Positions 1-6,957 of a stretch of DNA of 20,184 bases are shown here, in pieces (position 1 is the first letter of the stretch; each line of letters starts with the position of its first letter). The position numbers were made by a program, and so were the translations under genes. The DNA is from Desulfobulbaceae bacterium UBA5611 (GTDB lineage: Bacteria; Desulfobacterota; Desulfobulbia; Desulfobulbales; Desulfocapsaceae). The notes beneath the pieces are model-generated. The model searched no databases and had not been told where the DNA came from. It worked only from the letters and a program-made list of their open reading frames with translations. The DNA is taken from contig DIKT01000029.1 in assembly GCA_002424635.1 (NCBI GenBank), forward strand, positions 84,478 to 104,661, written 5' to 3'.

Positions 1-1151
1 CCGACCGTCAGGTTCTGGATCACATCAACCGGTGCCGGTAGGGCGCCGACCCGCAGGATGATGGCAAGATCGGCAGCCTCTTCATGGCTGAAACTGCCGG
101 ATATCTGGGCGGATCCGCCCATAATCTTTTCACGAATGGCCGGGGCTGAACGCACCACATCATCAAGAACAATAGCCAGTCGCCGGTTAACGTTTTGTTC
201 CGTGAGATTGGCAAAGACCTTGCCGCCCCGGCCGGTGAGATCAATACCGACATAGGGTTCATTGAACTGGCCGCCGATGCGTACCTGGGCATTCTTGACC
301 ATCTCACCGGTCATCAGAGTCTGGTTTTCCAACAGCAGGGGTCTAATGATTTCCTGGCCGGTCTGTTTGTCTTTATCTTTTTCGAAATAAATCTCGGTAT
401 TGGCCGGCAGACGATTCTGCAGAGCCCGGTTGAGCTTTTGCCGTTCTTCGCCATCAACCCATTGACCATTGCTTTTGGCCTGCTCAATCAACTCCTGCAG
501 ATTGATGGCGCTCGTGTCCGCCACCAGCTTAAATTCAAGCTGGGCGGTTTCTCCCAGCAGTTTCATGGCTCGTTGAGGATCTTTGACCCCGGGGAGTTGG
601 ACGACGATCTCGTCACTGCCCTGCCGGATGATCACCGGTTCGGCTACCCCAAACTGGTCGATCCGGTTTCTGATGATCTCCAGCGATTGATTGACGGCGT
701 TAGTGTTGATGAAGTCGAGCTCGGAATCTTTCAGCTGCAGGGTAATTCGGGGGAAAGAGCCTTCTTTGGCCTCCACCTGCACATTGATATTGGGAAACTC
801 ATCCTTGATCAGGTTTTGAACGGTATCTACGGCGCCGGTATTTGGCAGGGTAAAGATAATGGTGCCAGGTGTCCCGGTGCCGCGCACGGCCGTGATCCCT
901 TGTTCCTTGAGGCTGTCCTTCAAGTCGGCGGCGGCTAGTTCCAGAGAGTTTTCCGCGGCCTTTTTCAGATCAACCTTCAGGACCAGATGCATTCCGCCCT
1001 GCAGGTCCAGGCCGAGACGTAATCCTTCCGGTGCCATATATTTCTGCCACCAGTCAGGCGTGGCCGAATAAAAGGAGGGAACGATGGTGATGACGGAAAG
1101 GATGATGAGAGACAGGAGCATGCCGATCTTGAGCTTGAGTGATGTATTCAT
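1..1151 (-). CDS. secD: Protein translocase subunit SecD, N-terminal 383 residues (cut by window edge)
   Basis: SecD works with SecF in the inner membrane and uses the proton gradient to help pull proteins out through SecYEG. The frame starts at the ATG at 1151 and stays open to the left edge, giving 383 of the roughly 530 residues usual for SecD. The start reads MNTSLKLKIGMLLSLIILSV, a first membrane segment, then LGLDLQGGMHLVL, the family's signature near residue 50. The last visible residues include ILRVGALPAPVDVIQ, matching the conserved SecD segment ILRAGALPAP just before the C-terminal membrane domain. A modest ribosome site (AGGGA) lies 5 bases before the start. The usual upstream partner yajC is absent: larB lies upstream instead. 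A promoter and a short leader ORF precede the gene. Identification is firm; the C-terminal part and any secF lie outside the window. Confidence 0.96.
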   Translation of the reverse strand, partial: MNTSLKLKIGMLLSLIILSVITIVPSFYSATPDWWQKYMAPEGLRLGLDLQGGMHLVLKVDLKKAAENSLELAAADLKDSLKEQGITAVRGTGTPGTIIFTLPNTGAVDTVQNLIKDEFPNINVQVEAKEGSFPRITLQLKDSELDFINTNAVNQSLEIIRNRIDQFGVAEPVIIRQGSDEIVVQLPGVKDPQRAMKLLGETAQLEFKLVADTSAINLQELIEQAKSNGQWVDGEERQKLNRALQNRLPANTEIYFEKDKDKQTGQEIIRPLLLENQTLMTGEMVKNAQVRIGGQFNEPYVGIDLTGRGGKVFANLTEQNVNRRLAIVLDDVVRSAPAIREKIMGGSAQISGSFSHEEAADLAIILRVGALPAPVDVIQNLTV

Positions 1152-1170
1152 TTATGTCCCTGGAATTATC

Positions 1171-1236
1171 TTATGGAAATAATAATAAATAGTTAAAACA
1201 GAAGCTTATAAGGTATAACCGATTAGGCCGCTTCAT
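1171..1236 (-). other. Possible 21-codon leader ORF upstream of secD
   Basis: Between the predicted secD promoter and secD there is an ATG-initiated frame of 21 codons. It begins MKRPNRLYLISF and ends NYLLLFP before TAA, 19 bases ahead of the secD start. The peptide is basic at the N-terminus and hydrophobic after that, like a short export signal, and its last sense codon is proline. No good Shine-Dalgarno sequence precedes it, so translation is unproven. Some bacteria place secretion-monitoring arrest peptides ahead of secretion genes (SecM before secA, VemP before secDF2), which makes the position notable. It could equally be chance in AT-rich leader DNA. Confidence 0.3.
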
Positions 1237-1305
1237 GAATAACTGTTACTTTAAAAAAAACTCGTGAACGGTATCAAATAGTTAAGAAAGTAAGCGTAGT
1301 CGGCG

Positions 1306-1333
1306 ATTATACTGCACTGCCTGAATCTTGCAA
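1306..1333 (-). promoter_or_regulatory. Predicted sigma70-type promoter of secD
   Basis: On the minus strand TTGCAA (1333-1328) and a perfect TATAAT (1311-1306) are separated by 16 bases. The transcript would start near 1299, giving secD a leader of about 150 bases. The -35 box matches the consensus at 4 of 6 positions. The rest of the gap between larB and secD is AT-rich and has no other recognisable gene apart from the short leader ORF. Confidence 0.55.
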
Positions 1334-1347
1334 GTTCTGCTTCCGTT

Positions 1348-2103
1348 TTATTGTTTTCTGTTGATGGTCACGGCCAGACAGGCAGCGCCAAAACCATTAT
1401 CGATGTTGACCACCCCAAGTCCTGGGGCGCAACTGTTGAGCATGCCAAGCAGGGCGGCAATACCACCAAAACTTGTTCCATAGCCAATTGAAGTTGGCAC
1501 GGCAATTACCGGACAGGCCACCAAGCCGCTGACAACACTGGGTAAGGCTCCTTCCATTCCGGCTACCACAATAATTACGGTCGCGGAGTGCAACAGCCGT
1601 TGATGGCTCAGTAGTCGATGCAAGCCCGCCACCCCGACGTCGTATAGTGTTTGCACTGTATGGCCGAGGGCCTCAGCCGTAACCTTGGCTTCCTCTGCCA
1701 CTGGAATATCCGAGGTGCCGGCACAGATAATGATAATACTGCCCCGGCATTTATCCGGAGCTGGTCCTGCTTCATTGCCGGTCAGCATTCTGGCCTGAGG
1801 ATGATAATGAATTTCCGGCAGGGCTCGTTGCACGACAGAGGCCTTATCAGCATTGATGCGGGTCGCCATAAAGAGCGATGATTGTTTTAAAAGAGAGGTA
1901 GCGATGGTGATGATCTGTTCCGGGGCCTTGGCTTCGCCGTAAATGACTTCCGGGATGCCTGTACGCAGGCAGCGGTGATGATCCAGGCAGGCATCCTGAA
2001 GATTATCCGTCGGCAGCAGTTTCAGCTGTCTGACGGCATCTTCAACATGACATTGTCCGGCCTGAACCTCTTTAAGAAGTTGAGTCAGCTTGTCCTGATT
2101 CAT
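1348..2103 (-). CDS. larB: LarB, nickel-pincer nucleotide biosynthesis carboxylase
   Basis: LarB carboxylates and hydrolyses nicotinic acid adenine dinucleotide, the first step towards the nickel-pincer nucleotide cofactor of lactate racemase and related LarA enzymes. The 251 residues match the family in length. The N-terminal part carries LarB-like DHHRCLRTGIPEVIYG (about 41-56). The C-terminal half is a PurE-like (AIR carboxylase) domain with GTSDIPVAEEA (129-139), AGMEGALPSVVSGL (181-194) and VPTSIGYG (202-209). Cys225 in NSCAPG is probably the counterpart of the cysteine that forms a covalent adduct with the substrate in Lactobacillus LarB. No larA, larC or larE lies nearby, so the remaining steps must be encoded elsewhere. 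The start fits the family's N-terminus, but there is no clear ribosome site and no convincing promoter. Confidence 0.93.
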   Translation of the reverse strand: MNQDKLTQLLKEVQAGQCHVEDAVRQLKLLPTDNLQDACLDHHRCLRTGIPEVIYGEAKAPEQIITIATSLLKQSSLFMATRINADKASVVQRALPEIHYHPQARMLTGNEAGPAPDKCRGSIIIICAGTSDIPVAEEAKVTAEALGHTVQTLYDVGVAGLHRLLSHQRLLHSATVIIVVAGMEGALPSVVSGLVACPVIAVPTSIGYGTSFGGIAALLGMLNSCAPGLGVVNIDNGFGAACLAVTINRKQ

Positions 2104-2205
2104 AACTTATAGATAAATAAAGGAATCAAAAAGTTTTTATCTGTCTTGATGACGAGTTGAATGAAACCGTCTTGCATGAATGACACCATTTTTGTAAAAG
2201 GATGT

Positions 2206-2217
2206 TTATCATGATAA
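2206..2217. promoter_or_regulatory. 12-base palindrome in the larB / kinase divergent gap
   Basis: TTATCATGATAA is a perfect palindrome in the 263-base gap between the divergent larB and kinase genes. Three CATGG copies also occur at 2273-2292. A regulator site is possible. GATAAT-like half-sites recall Fur boxes, but the arrangement is not the classical one. No good -35/-10 pair was found for either gene. Confidence 0.25.
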
Positions 2218-2366
2218 TAAAATAAGGTAAAGGTTTTGATGTAACTATTCATGAGTATTCGAATAAAGTAGCCATGGACCATGGTGACATGGTGTACTGT
2301 ACTTTTATATTTAAAGATGCGGAAAAAAATATATTATATTCCCGCTGTTTTTCTAAGGAGTCGCCA

Positions 2367-3389
2367 ATGAGTGAAGAGAACCTGCCGGCCCATATCCAGT
2401 ATCTGCAGCAGCACAGCAGTTATGCCCATCCGGTTGATGTTATTCAGCTGCTGCAGACCCATATTTCCTTTGTCCTGCTGGCCGGGGAATTTGTTTATAA
2501 ATGGAAAAAACCGGTCAATTTTGGTTTTCTTGATTTCTCAACGCTGGAGAAGAGAAAATATTATTGCGAGCAGGAGCTGATTCTTAATCGGCGGCTTTGT
2601 CCTGATCTGTATCTTGATGTGGTTACCATCAATTATGACGGCAAGCAGTACAGTTTAAACGGCAGGGGAGAGATAATTGAATATGGGGTGAAGATGGTCC
2701 GCATGCCGGAAGATCTGATGATGAGCCAGATCATTCGTACGGGCAAGTTAAATCGTGGCCAGATTGATCGGATCATTGATGTGCTGGTGCCCTTTTACCG
2801 GCGAGCCGATGGCTCTGAAACCATTGCCGAGTTTGGCCGGGCCGCAGCTGTGGCCGTCAATGTTCTGGAAAATTTTGCCCAGACTGAGTCTTTTGTCGAT
2901 AAAGGAGCACTCAGTCGTGCCCAGTTCCTCCGTATTGGTGATTATGCCCGGGCTTTCCTGCAGGATGAACAGCGTTTTGAGCGGCGGCGGGCGGCAGGCA
3001 AGATCCGGGATTGTCATGGCGATCTCTACTCTGCTAATATCTGTCTGGATACTCCGGTGCATGTCTTTGATTGTATCGAATTTAATGAGCGTTTTCGCTA
3101 TTCGGATGTGGCGGCTGATGTGGCTTTTTTGGCCATGGATCTCGACTTTCATGGACTGGATGAACTGGCTGCTTACTTTATTGAGCGCTTTGTCCAGGAG
3201 TCAGATGATCCGACTCTACTTGAAATGCTTGATTTCTATAAATGTTACCGGGCCATGGTGCGTGGCAAGATAGGCCTTTTTACAGCCAGTGATCCGGCAG
3301 TTGAGCCCGTTGTGGCCGCGCGCTGTACGGAAGAGGCAGCCCGATACTTTGGGCTGGCTTGTAAATATGCAGACCAGGCAAAGGAGTAA
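2367..3389 (+). CDS. Aminoglycoside phosphotransferase-fold kinase (COG2187-like)
   Basis: The frame is open from 2274, but ATG 2367 is the better start because AAGGAG lies 6 bases before it; this gives 340 residues. The protein has the APH/choline-kinase fold. An N-terminal lysine-rich nucleotide-binding stretch, FVYKWKKPVNFGFLDF, is at 42-57. The catalytic-loop motif CHGDLYSANI has its likely base Asp219 at 216-225. The metal-binding segment is VFDCIEFN (Asp235), followed by SDVAADVAFLAMDL. The substrate is unknown; the fold covers drug, sugar and small-molecule kinases, and this subgroup is chromosomal and not known for resistance. The next gene starts one base after the stop and encodes a P-loop kinase. 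In many other bacteria the two are one fused protein of about 500 residues, so they probably act together. Confidence 0.8.
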   Translation: MSEENLPAHIQYLQQHSSYAHPVDVIQLLQTHISFVLLAGEFVYKWKKPVNFGFLDFSTLEKRKYYCEQELILNRRLCPDLYLDVVTINYDGKQYSLNGRGEIIEYGVKMVRMPEDLMMSQIIRTGKLNRGQIDRIIDVLVPFYRRADGSETIAEFGRAAAVAVNVLENFAQTESFVDKGALSRAQFLRIGDYARAFLQDEQRFERRRAAGKIRDCHGDLYSANICLDTPVHVFDCIEFNERFRYSDVAADVAFLAMDLDFHGLDELAAYFIERFVQESDDPTLLEMLDFYKCYRAMVRGKIGLFTASDPAVEPVVAARCTEEAARYFGLACKYADQAKE

Positions 3390-3390
3390 A

Positions 3391-3984
3391 GTGAGTACTG
3401 TTAAGACGGTTCTGGTCTTTTTTGGAATGATTGCCACTGGTAAGAGCTATCTGGCTGCTGCCTGGGCCCGGCAGCATGATTGTCCTTATTATAATTCAGA
3501 CAGGGTGCGCAAGGAACTGGCTGGGCTGATCCCTGAGAGCAAACAGGCGGCGGCGGTAGATCAGGGGATTTACAGCCCCGAGTCTTCCCGCCGGACCTAT
3601 GATCAGTTATTGAGCTTGGCCGCGCAGGACTTGAGAGCAGGCACCGTGACCTGTGTGGTCCTCGATGGTTCTTATCAGCTCCGCAGTGAGCGGCAACGGC
3701 TGCAGGATAGCCTGGCGTCTCAGGCCAGAGTACTGTTTGTCCATTGCCTCTGTTCTGAGGAGGTGGTGCGACAGCGCCTGGAAATTCGGCAGCAGGATCC
3801 CCTGGCCGTGTCCGATGGCCGCTGGGACATCTATCTGCAGCAGAAAGCCAGATTTGAGTTACCTGTTGAGCTTGGACCGGACCAGTTAATCAGCATAAAT
3901 ACCAATCAGGCTATTGACGACCTGCTGCGCTTGCTTGATGAATGGCTGGGGAGAGTGTCAGCAGCAACCGGGGCAGGCTATTAA
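3391..3984 (+). CDS. P-loop kinase (AAA family ATPase, COG0645-like)
   Basis: The chosen start is GTG 3391, one base after the upstream kinase's stop. AAGGAG at 3381-3386, inside the end of that gene, would load the ribosome. An in-frame ATG at 3367 is an alternative. The 197-residue protein opens with a beta strand and Walker A GMIATGKS (12-19), then NSDRVRKELAGL, YSPESSRRTYDQLLSLA and VVLDGSYQLRSERQRL, all typical of predicted kinases of COG0645. A late RWDIYLQQKARFE segment is also typical. It probably phosphorylates a small molecule, but the substrate is unknown. The close spacing implies translational coupling with the APH-fold gene. An alternative reading is that an ancestral fusion was split here. 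Confidence 0.8.
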   Translation: MSTVKTVLVFFGMIATGKSYLAAAWARQHDCPYYNSDRVRKELAGLIPESKQAAAVDQGIYSPESSRRTYDQLLSLAAQDLRAGTVTCVVLDGSYQLRSERQRLQDSLASQARVLFVHCLCSEEVVRQRLEIRQQDPLAVSDGRWDIYLQQKARFELPVELGPDQLISINTNQAIDDLLRLLDEWLGRVSAATGAGY

Positions 3985-4081
3985 AGTATCTTGAAAATAT
4001 TGGTTCTGGCAGGTGAGCAAACAGTTATCGCGTCAACCTTTAATCCAGCTCTTACAGTAAAAGACAAAATGAGGTCTTATC

Positions 4082-4522
4082 GTGTACAACCGTATTTATT
4101 TCTTACAATTTTCGAAAAAGATCAGCAATGAGCCGATTATTTATCAACTGGTCAAACAGTATGATGTTGAGTTTAATATCTTGAAGGCCGATATCCTGCC
4201 GCAAAGAGATGGCCTCATGATCCTGGAATTAAAAGGCAGTAAGGCCAATGTGCTCAAAGGTCTGGAGTATTTGGAGAATCAGGGCGTCAAGGTTGAACGG
4301 CTGGCGGCCAGTGTCTGCCGGGATGATGAAAAATGCTTTCAGTGCGGAGTCTGCACGGGAGTCTGTCCGGTCGGGGCCTTATCTATCCATCGACCGGATA
4401 TGGCCGTGCTCTTTGATGCCGATAAATGCACCGGCTGCGGTCTGTGTGTGCCCATCTGTCCGGTCCGGGCGATGGAGCTGTCGTTGGGCCAGGAGGCGAT
4501 TAGCGAAGAAATAAGCTGTTGA
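4082..4522 (+). CDS. NIL-domain ferredoxin with two [4Fe-4S] sites
   Basis: Start is GTG 4082 with GAGG 7 bases upstream; 146 residues. Residues 1-76 look like a NIL domain, the small ligand-binding fold also found at the C-terminus of methionine importer ATPases. Residues 77-133 are a double-cluster ferredoxin: Cys85, 88, 91 and 95 (CFQCGVCTGVCP), and Cys116, 119, 122 and 126 (CTGCGLCVPICP). Two more cysteines are at 79 and 146. In methanogens (Methanosarcina MA1821/MA1822) and in Desulfovibrio, proteins of this type work with a DUF39 protein to make homocysteine from aspartate semialdehyde and sulfide. That role is inferred here; no DUF39 gene is in the window. The gene stands alone, about 100 bases after the kinase pair, and converges on bamD. 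Confidence 0.88.
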   Translation: MYNRIYFLQFSKKISNEPIIYQLVKQYDVEFNILKADILPQRDGLMILELKGSKANVLKGLEYLENQGVKVERLAASVCRDDEKCFQCGVCTGVCPVGALSIHRPDMAVLFDADKCTGCGLCVPICPVRAMELSLGQEAISEEISC

Positions 4523-4539
4523 TGAATCTGTATTTTGCT

Positions 4540-4582
4540 CTGCAGGCGGCTAGGCTAAAATCGCACCAGGGCCAGCCTGCAG
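4540..4582. terminator. Possible hairpin between convergent genes
   Basis: CTGCAGGC (4540-4547) and GCCTGCAG (4575-4582) form a perfect 8-base inverted repeat between the convergent NIL-ferredoxin and bamD genes. An adjacent GGC/GCC pair could extend it across a one-base bulge. No U-run follows on either strand, so intrinsic termination is uncertain. Confidence 0.3.
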
Positions 4583-4609
4583 GAATATTGTATCTGCCGG
4601 TCGGGCTCG

Positions 4610-5383
4610 TTACTTATTTTTGCCGATAGAAAAAATGCGCCAGTCCGGTAGTTTGGCCAGACCGGAGAACCAGGAAGAGAGATTGAAACCCATTTTGTCA
4701 CCGGCTTCAAGCCGGGCCAGCAAAGCCTTGGCCTGAGGGGTGATGGAGGCATCAGGATAGGTATTGATCAGATAAGTAAGCCTGGTCTTGGCCTCCAGGT
4801 CCTTATTGGTTCTGAGATAAAATTCTACCACCAGATATTCATGGTTGACCAGAAATTCAGTGGCGGCCTTGATCCGGGCTTTGGCCTCATCGGTATAAGG
4901 CGAATCAGGATAAGCCTTGATCAGTCTGGTAAAATCCCGGATGGATTTGGTCGCACCGGAAGTATCACGATCAATTCTGTCAATCTGCTGGTAGCTGCAC
5001 ATGGCGATCTGGTATAAGACATAAGGAATCGCTTCGTTGGTGGGATAACGTTCTTCAAATTTTTTGTAGAGAACCAGGGCTTCTGCATAGTTGCCCATAA
5101 AATAGTTGCAGTCAGCAGCCTTCAATTCAGCAAGCATGGCCTGAGGACTGAAAGGATAAGTGTTGAGGATCTCGTCAAAATATTTTAAGGCCGCCCGGTA
5201 ATTGCCAACATCGAATTCATCCATACCTTTCATGGCCAGACTGTCTGCCGGCAGTTGAATTTCTTCACCGCCAATGCCGAGCCATGATTTCATGGAGGCG
5301 CATCCGCTTAAAGAGGTGGTCATAAGAAGTACAGCAAGCAGGACGATAATCAACGAGCGTGGAGAAAAAGCAGGTGAATGCAT
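4610..5383 (-). CDS. bamD: Outer-membrane assembly lipoprotein BamD
   Basis: BamD is the essential lipoprotein of the BAM complex that inserts beta-barrel proteins into the outer membrane from the periplasmic side. The 257-residue precursor has a signal peptide with a hydrophobic core (11-22) and lipobox LSGC, so lipidation is expected at Cys28. The mature part is built of TPR-like repeats, such as DEFDVGNYRAALKYFDEIL, NYFMGNYAEALVLYKKFEERYP and IRDFTRLIKAYPDSPYTDEA, which are characteristic of the family. Length is close to E. coli BamD (about 245). It starts 6 bases after trxB ends and lacks a clear ribosome site, so it is probably read by coupling within the trxA-trxB-bamD operon. The first ATG was kept because it gives a complete signal peptide. 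Confidence 0.92.
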   Translation of the reverse strand: MHSPAFSPRSLIIVLLAVLLMTTSLSGCASMKSWLGIGGEEIQLPADSLAMKGMDEFDVGNYRAALKYFDEILNTYPFSPQAMLAELKAADCNYFMGNYAEALVLYKKFEERYPTNEAIPYVLYQIAMCSYQQIDRIDRDTSGATKSIRDFTRLIKAYPDSPYTDEAKARIKAATEFLVNHEYLVVEFYLRTNKDLEAKTRLTYLINTYPDASITPQAKALLARLEAGDKMGFNLSSWFSGLAKLPDWRIFSIGKNK

Positions 5384-5389
5384 GATTGG

Positions 5390-6322
5390 TTATTTTGTTA
5401 AATTATTGAGATAATGTTCTGCGGCTAGTACGGCAGTTGCTCCCTCACCGGCAGCGTTGACTATTTGCCGCACTTCTTTACTGCGAATATCTCCTGCCGC
5501 CATGACCCCGGGGATGGCGGTCCTGGTTTCGTTATCGGTAGGGATAAAACCATTATGTTCGGCCTGCAGGAGGGCCAGGGGCAGCATTTCATTATTAGGG
5601 ATCACGCCAATGAGGATAAAGATACCATCAACGGCCAGGGTCGTCTCTTGACCGTCATTATTTACGAGCTGAATACGTTCAACCCCCTTTTCACCTTCGA
5701 TGGCTGTGACCTTACTGCTCAGGATGAAATCAATCTTGTTGTTGGCAAAGGCTTTTTCCTGCACAATTTTGGTAGCCCTTAATGTGTCCCGCCGATGGAT
5801 CAGGGTGACCCGCTTGGCGAATTTGGTCAGATAGGAGGCCTCCTGGACTGCGCTATTGCCGCCGCCAACTACGGCCACATGTAAATCCCGGTAAAATGGG
5901 GCATCACAGGTAGCACAGTAAGAGACACCTTTGCCGGTGAGTTCGACTTCTCCTGGAATATTCAGCCGTTGCGGACGAGCCCCGCTACAGATGATCAGGC
6001 TCGTGCAGCTTAATTGTGTGCCATCTTCGAGGGTGATGATTTTAGGAGTAACGGAGAGATCCATGCTGACCACATTGGCCGTCAGGGTACTGAGCCCGAA
6101 GCGGCGGGCATGAGCCTCCATTTTCTCGGCCAGATCAAAGCCGGAAAGGCCGTCAGGAAAACCCGGATAGTTGTCAACCCAATCGGTGAGCAATATCTGG
6201 CCTCCGGCCGCTCCTTTTTCGATCACGAGATGATCAATCCTGGCCCTTGCTGCATAGAGACCGGCAGTGAGTCCGGCCGGGCCGGATCCCACAATGATCA
6301 GTTCGTAATGATTTTTTTTCAT
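5390..6322 (-). CDS. trxB: Thioredoxin reductase
   Basis: This cytoplasmic flavoenzyme uses NADPH to reduce thioredoxin. The 310 residues match the low-molecular-weight family. The FAD-binding glycine motif GSGPAG is at 12-17, and GARPQRLNIPGE leads to the redox pair CATC (Cys136 and Cys139). The NADPH-domain motif GGGNSA follows at about 153-158 with HRRDTLRA after it. The C-terminal FAD motif GVMAAGDIR is near the end. Its partner trxA lies directly upstream with a 37-base gap, and bamD follows by 6 bases. No strong ribosome site is visible before the ATG. NADPH as donor is the family default; the ferredoxin-dependent type cannot be excluded by eye, although HRRDTLRA suits NADPH binding. 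Confidence 0.96.
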   Translation of the reverse strand: MKKNHYELIIVGSGPAGLTAGLYAARARIDHLVIEKGAAGGQILLTDWVDNYPGFPDGLSGFDLAEKMEAHARRFGLSTLTANVVSMDLSVTPKIITLEDGTQLSCTSLIICSGARPQRLNIPGEVELTGKGVSYCATCDAPFYRDLHVAVVGGGNSAVQEASYLTKFAKRVTLIHRRDTLRATKIVQEKAFANNKIDFILSSKVTAIEGEKGVERIQLVNNDGQETTLAVDGIFILIGVIPNNEMLPLALLQAEHNGFIPTDNETRTAIPGVMAAGDIRSKEVRQIVNAAGEGATAVLAAEHYLNNLTK

Positions 6323-6359
6323 TGAATGGCGTCAAGGTGATGATGACAATGACGATGGA

Positions 6360-6686
6360 CTATAAGGCCTTGTTGATGAGGTCAACAAGCTGCTTTTTGC
6401 CGACTGCGCCGGTAATCTGATCTACTACTTCACCGCTTTTAAAGAGAATCAAGGTAGGAATGGCCCGGATGCCGAACTTGCCGGGAGTAACCGGGTTATC
6501 GTCAACATTCATCTTGAGGATAGTTACCTTTCCCTTAAACTCCTCAGCCAGATCTTCAATGACTGGGCCGATCGCTTTACAGGGGCCACACCAGGGGGCC
6601 CAGAAATCAACAAGACAAGGTATGTCTGAAGAAATTGCTGCCTGAAAAGCAGCATCATCTATTGCTGGTATTTTATCGCTTGCCAT
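6360..6686 (-). CDS. trxA: Thioredoxin
   Basis: A classical 108-residue thioredoxin that reduces disulfides in the cytoplasm and is recharged by the downstream trxB product. The active site is WCGPC with Cys33 and Cys36 inside FWAPWCGPCKAIGP, and the cis-proline loop is IPTLILF (Pro77). A GGAG ribosome site precedes the ATG. It is the first gene of trxA-trxB-bamD, behind a good sigma70-type promoter. Identification is certain; whether it serves general metabolism or a specific reductase cannot be told. Confidence 0.97.
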   Translation of the reverse strand: MASDKIPAIDDAAFQAAISSDIPCLVDFWAPWCGPCKAIGPVIEDLAEEFKGKVTILKMNVDDNPVTPGKFGIRAIPTLILFKSGEVVDQITGAVGKKQLVDLINKAL

Positions 6687-6746
6687 GATCTGTCTCCATT
6701 GTTGTTTGTTGCTTAAAATTGGCTACTTTATGGAATTCTTATGCAC

Positions 6747-6775
6747 AGTGTACCTTTTGCAATTTTGCCTGACAA
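6747..6775 (-). promoter_or_regulatory. Predicted promoter of trxA-trxB-bamD
   Basis: On the minus strand TTGTCA (6775-6770) and TACACT (6752-6747) are separated by 17 bases, matching the consensus at 5 and 4 of 6 positions. Transcription would start near 6740, about 55 bases before trxA. Confidence 0.55.
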
Positions 6776-6820
6776 GTAAAAATTGCAGCCGTTATGAGTC
6801 CATTATTCAATTGTCTATGA

Positions 6821-6834
6821 TGGCCATATGACCA
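6821..6834. promoter_or_regulatory. Palindrome upstream of the hemL promoter
   Basis: TGGCCATATGACCA is a 14-base palindrome with one mismatched pair, centred on CATATG. It sits about 57 bases before the predicted hemL start of transcription, a distance suited to an activator. No known regulator motif was recognised. Confidence 0.3.
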
Positions 6835-6847
6835 AGGGCGAACTTGT

Positions 6848-6878
6848 TTGACAGGTTTTCTCCTGATGTGCTATAGAT
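6848..6878 (+). promoter_or_regulatory. Predicted strong promoter of hemL
   Basis: A perfect TTGACA (6848-6853) and TATAGA (6872-6877) are 18 bases apart, with TG at 6869-6870 giving an extended -10. The hemL leader would be about 70 bases. This is the best-matching promoter in the window. Confidence 0.65.
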
Positions 6879-6957
6879 AGGCTCTTTCTTCATCGAATCA
6901 AGTAAGGGGTTGCATAGTGTCCAGAAAGTCAACAGGTATCATCCAAGGAGTTGAACT

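Noticed and set aside
195..938. Long open frame (247 codons) on the plus strand opposite secD
   Set aside because: It lies entirely antisense to a firmly identified SecD frame, and its translation shows no recognisable domain; it is a shadow of secD codon bias.
2274..2366. N-terminal extension of the APH-fold kinase from the ATG at 2274
   Set aside because: ATG 2367 has AAGGAG at ideal spacing and the family N-terminus begins there; the extension has no matching ribosome site.
3985..4081. Possible small RNA gene or tRNA between the P-loop kinase and the NIL-ferredoxin
   Set aside because: No cloverleaf, terminator or paired structure could be made out.
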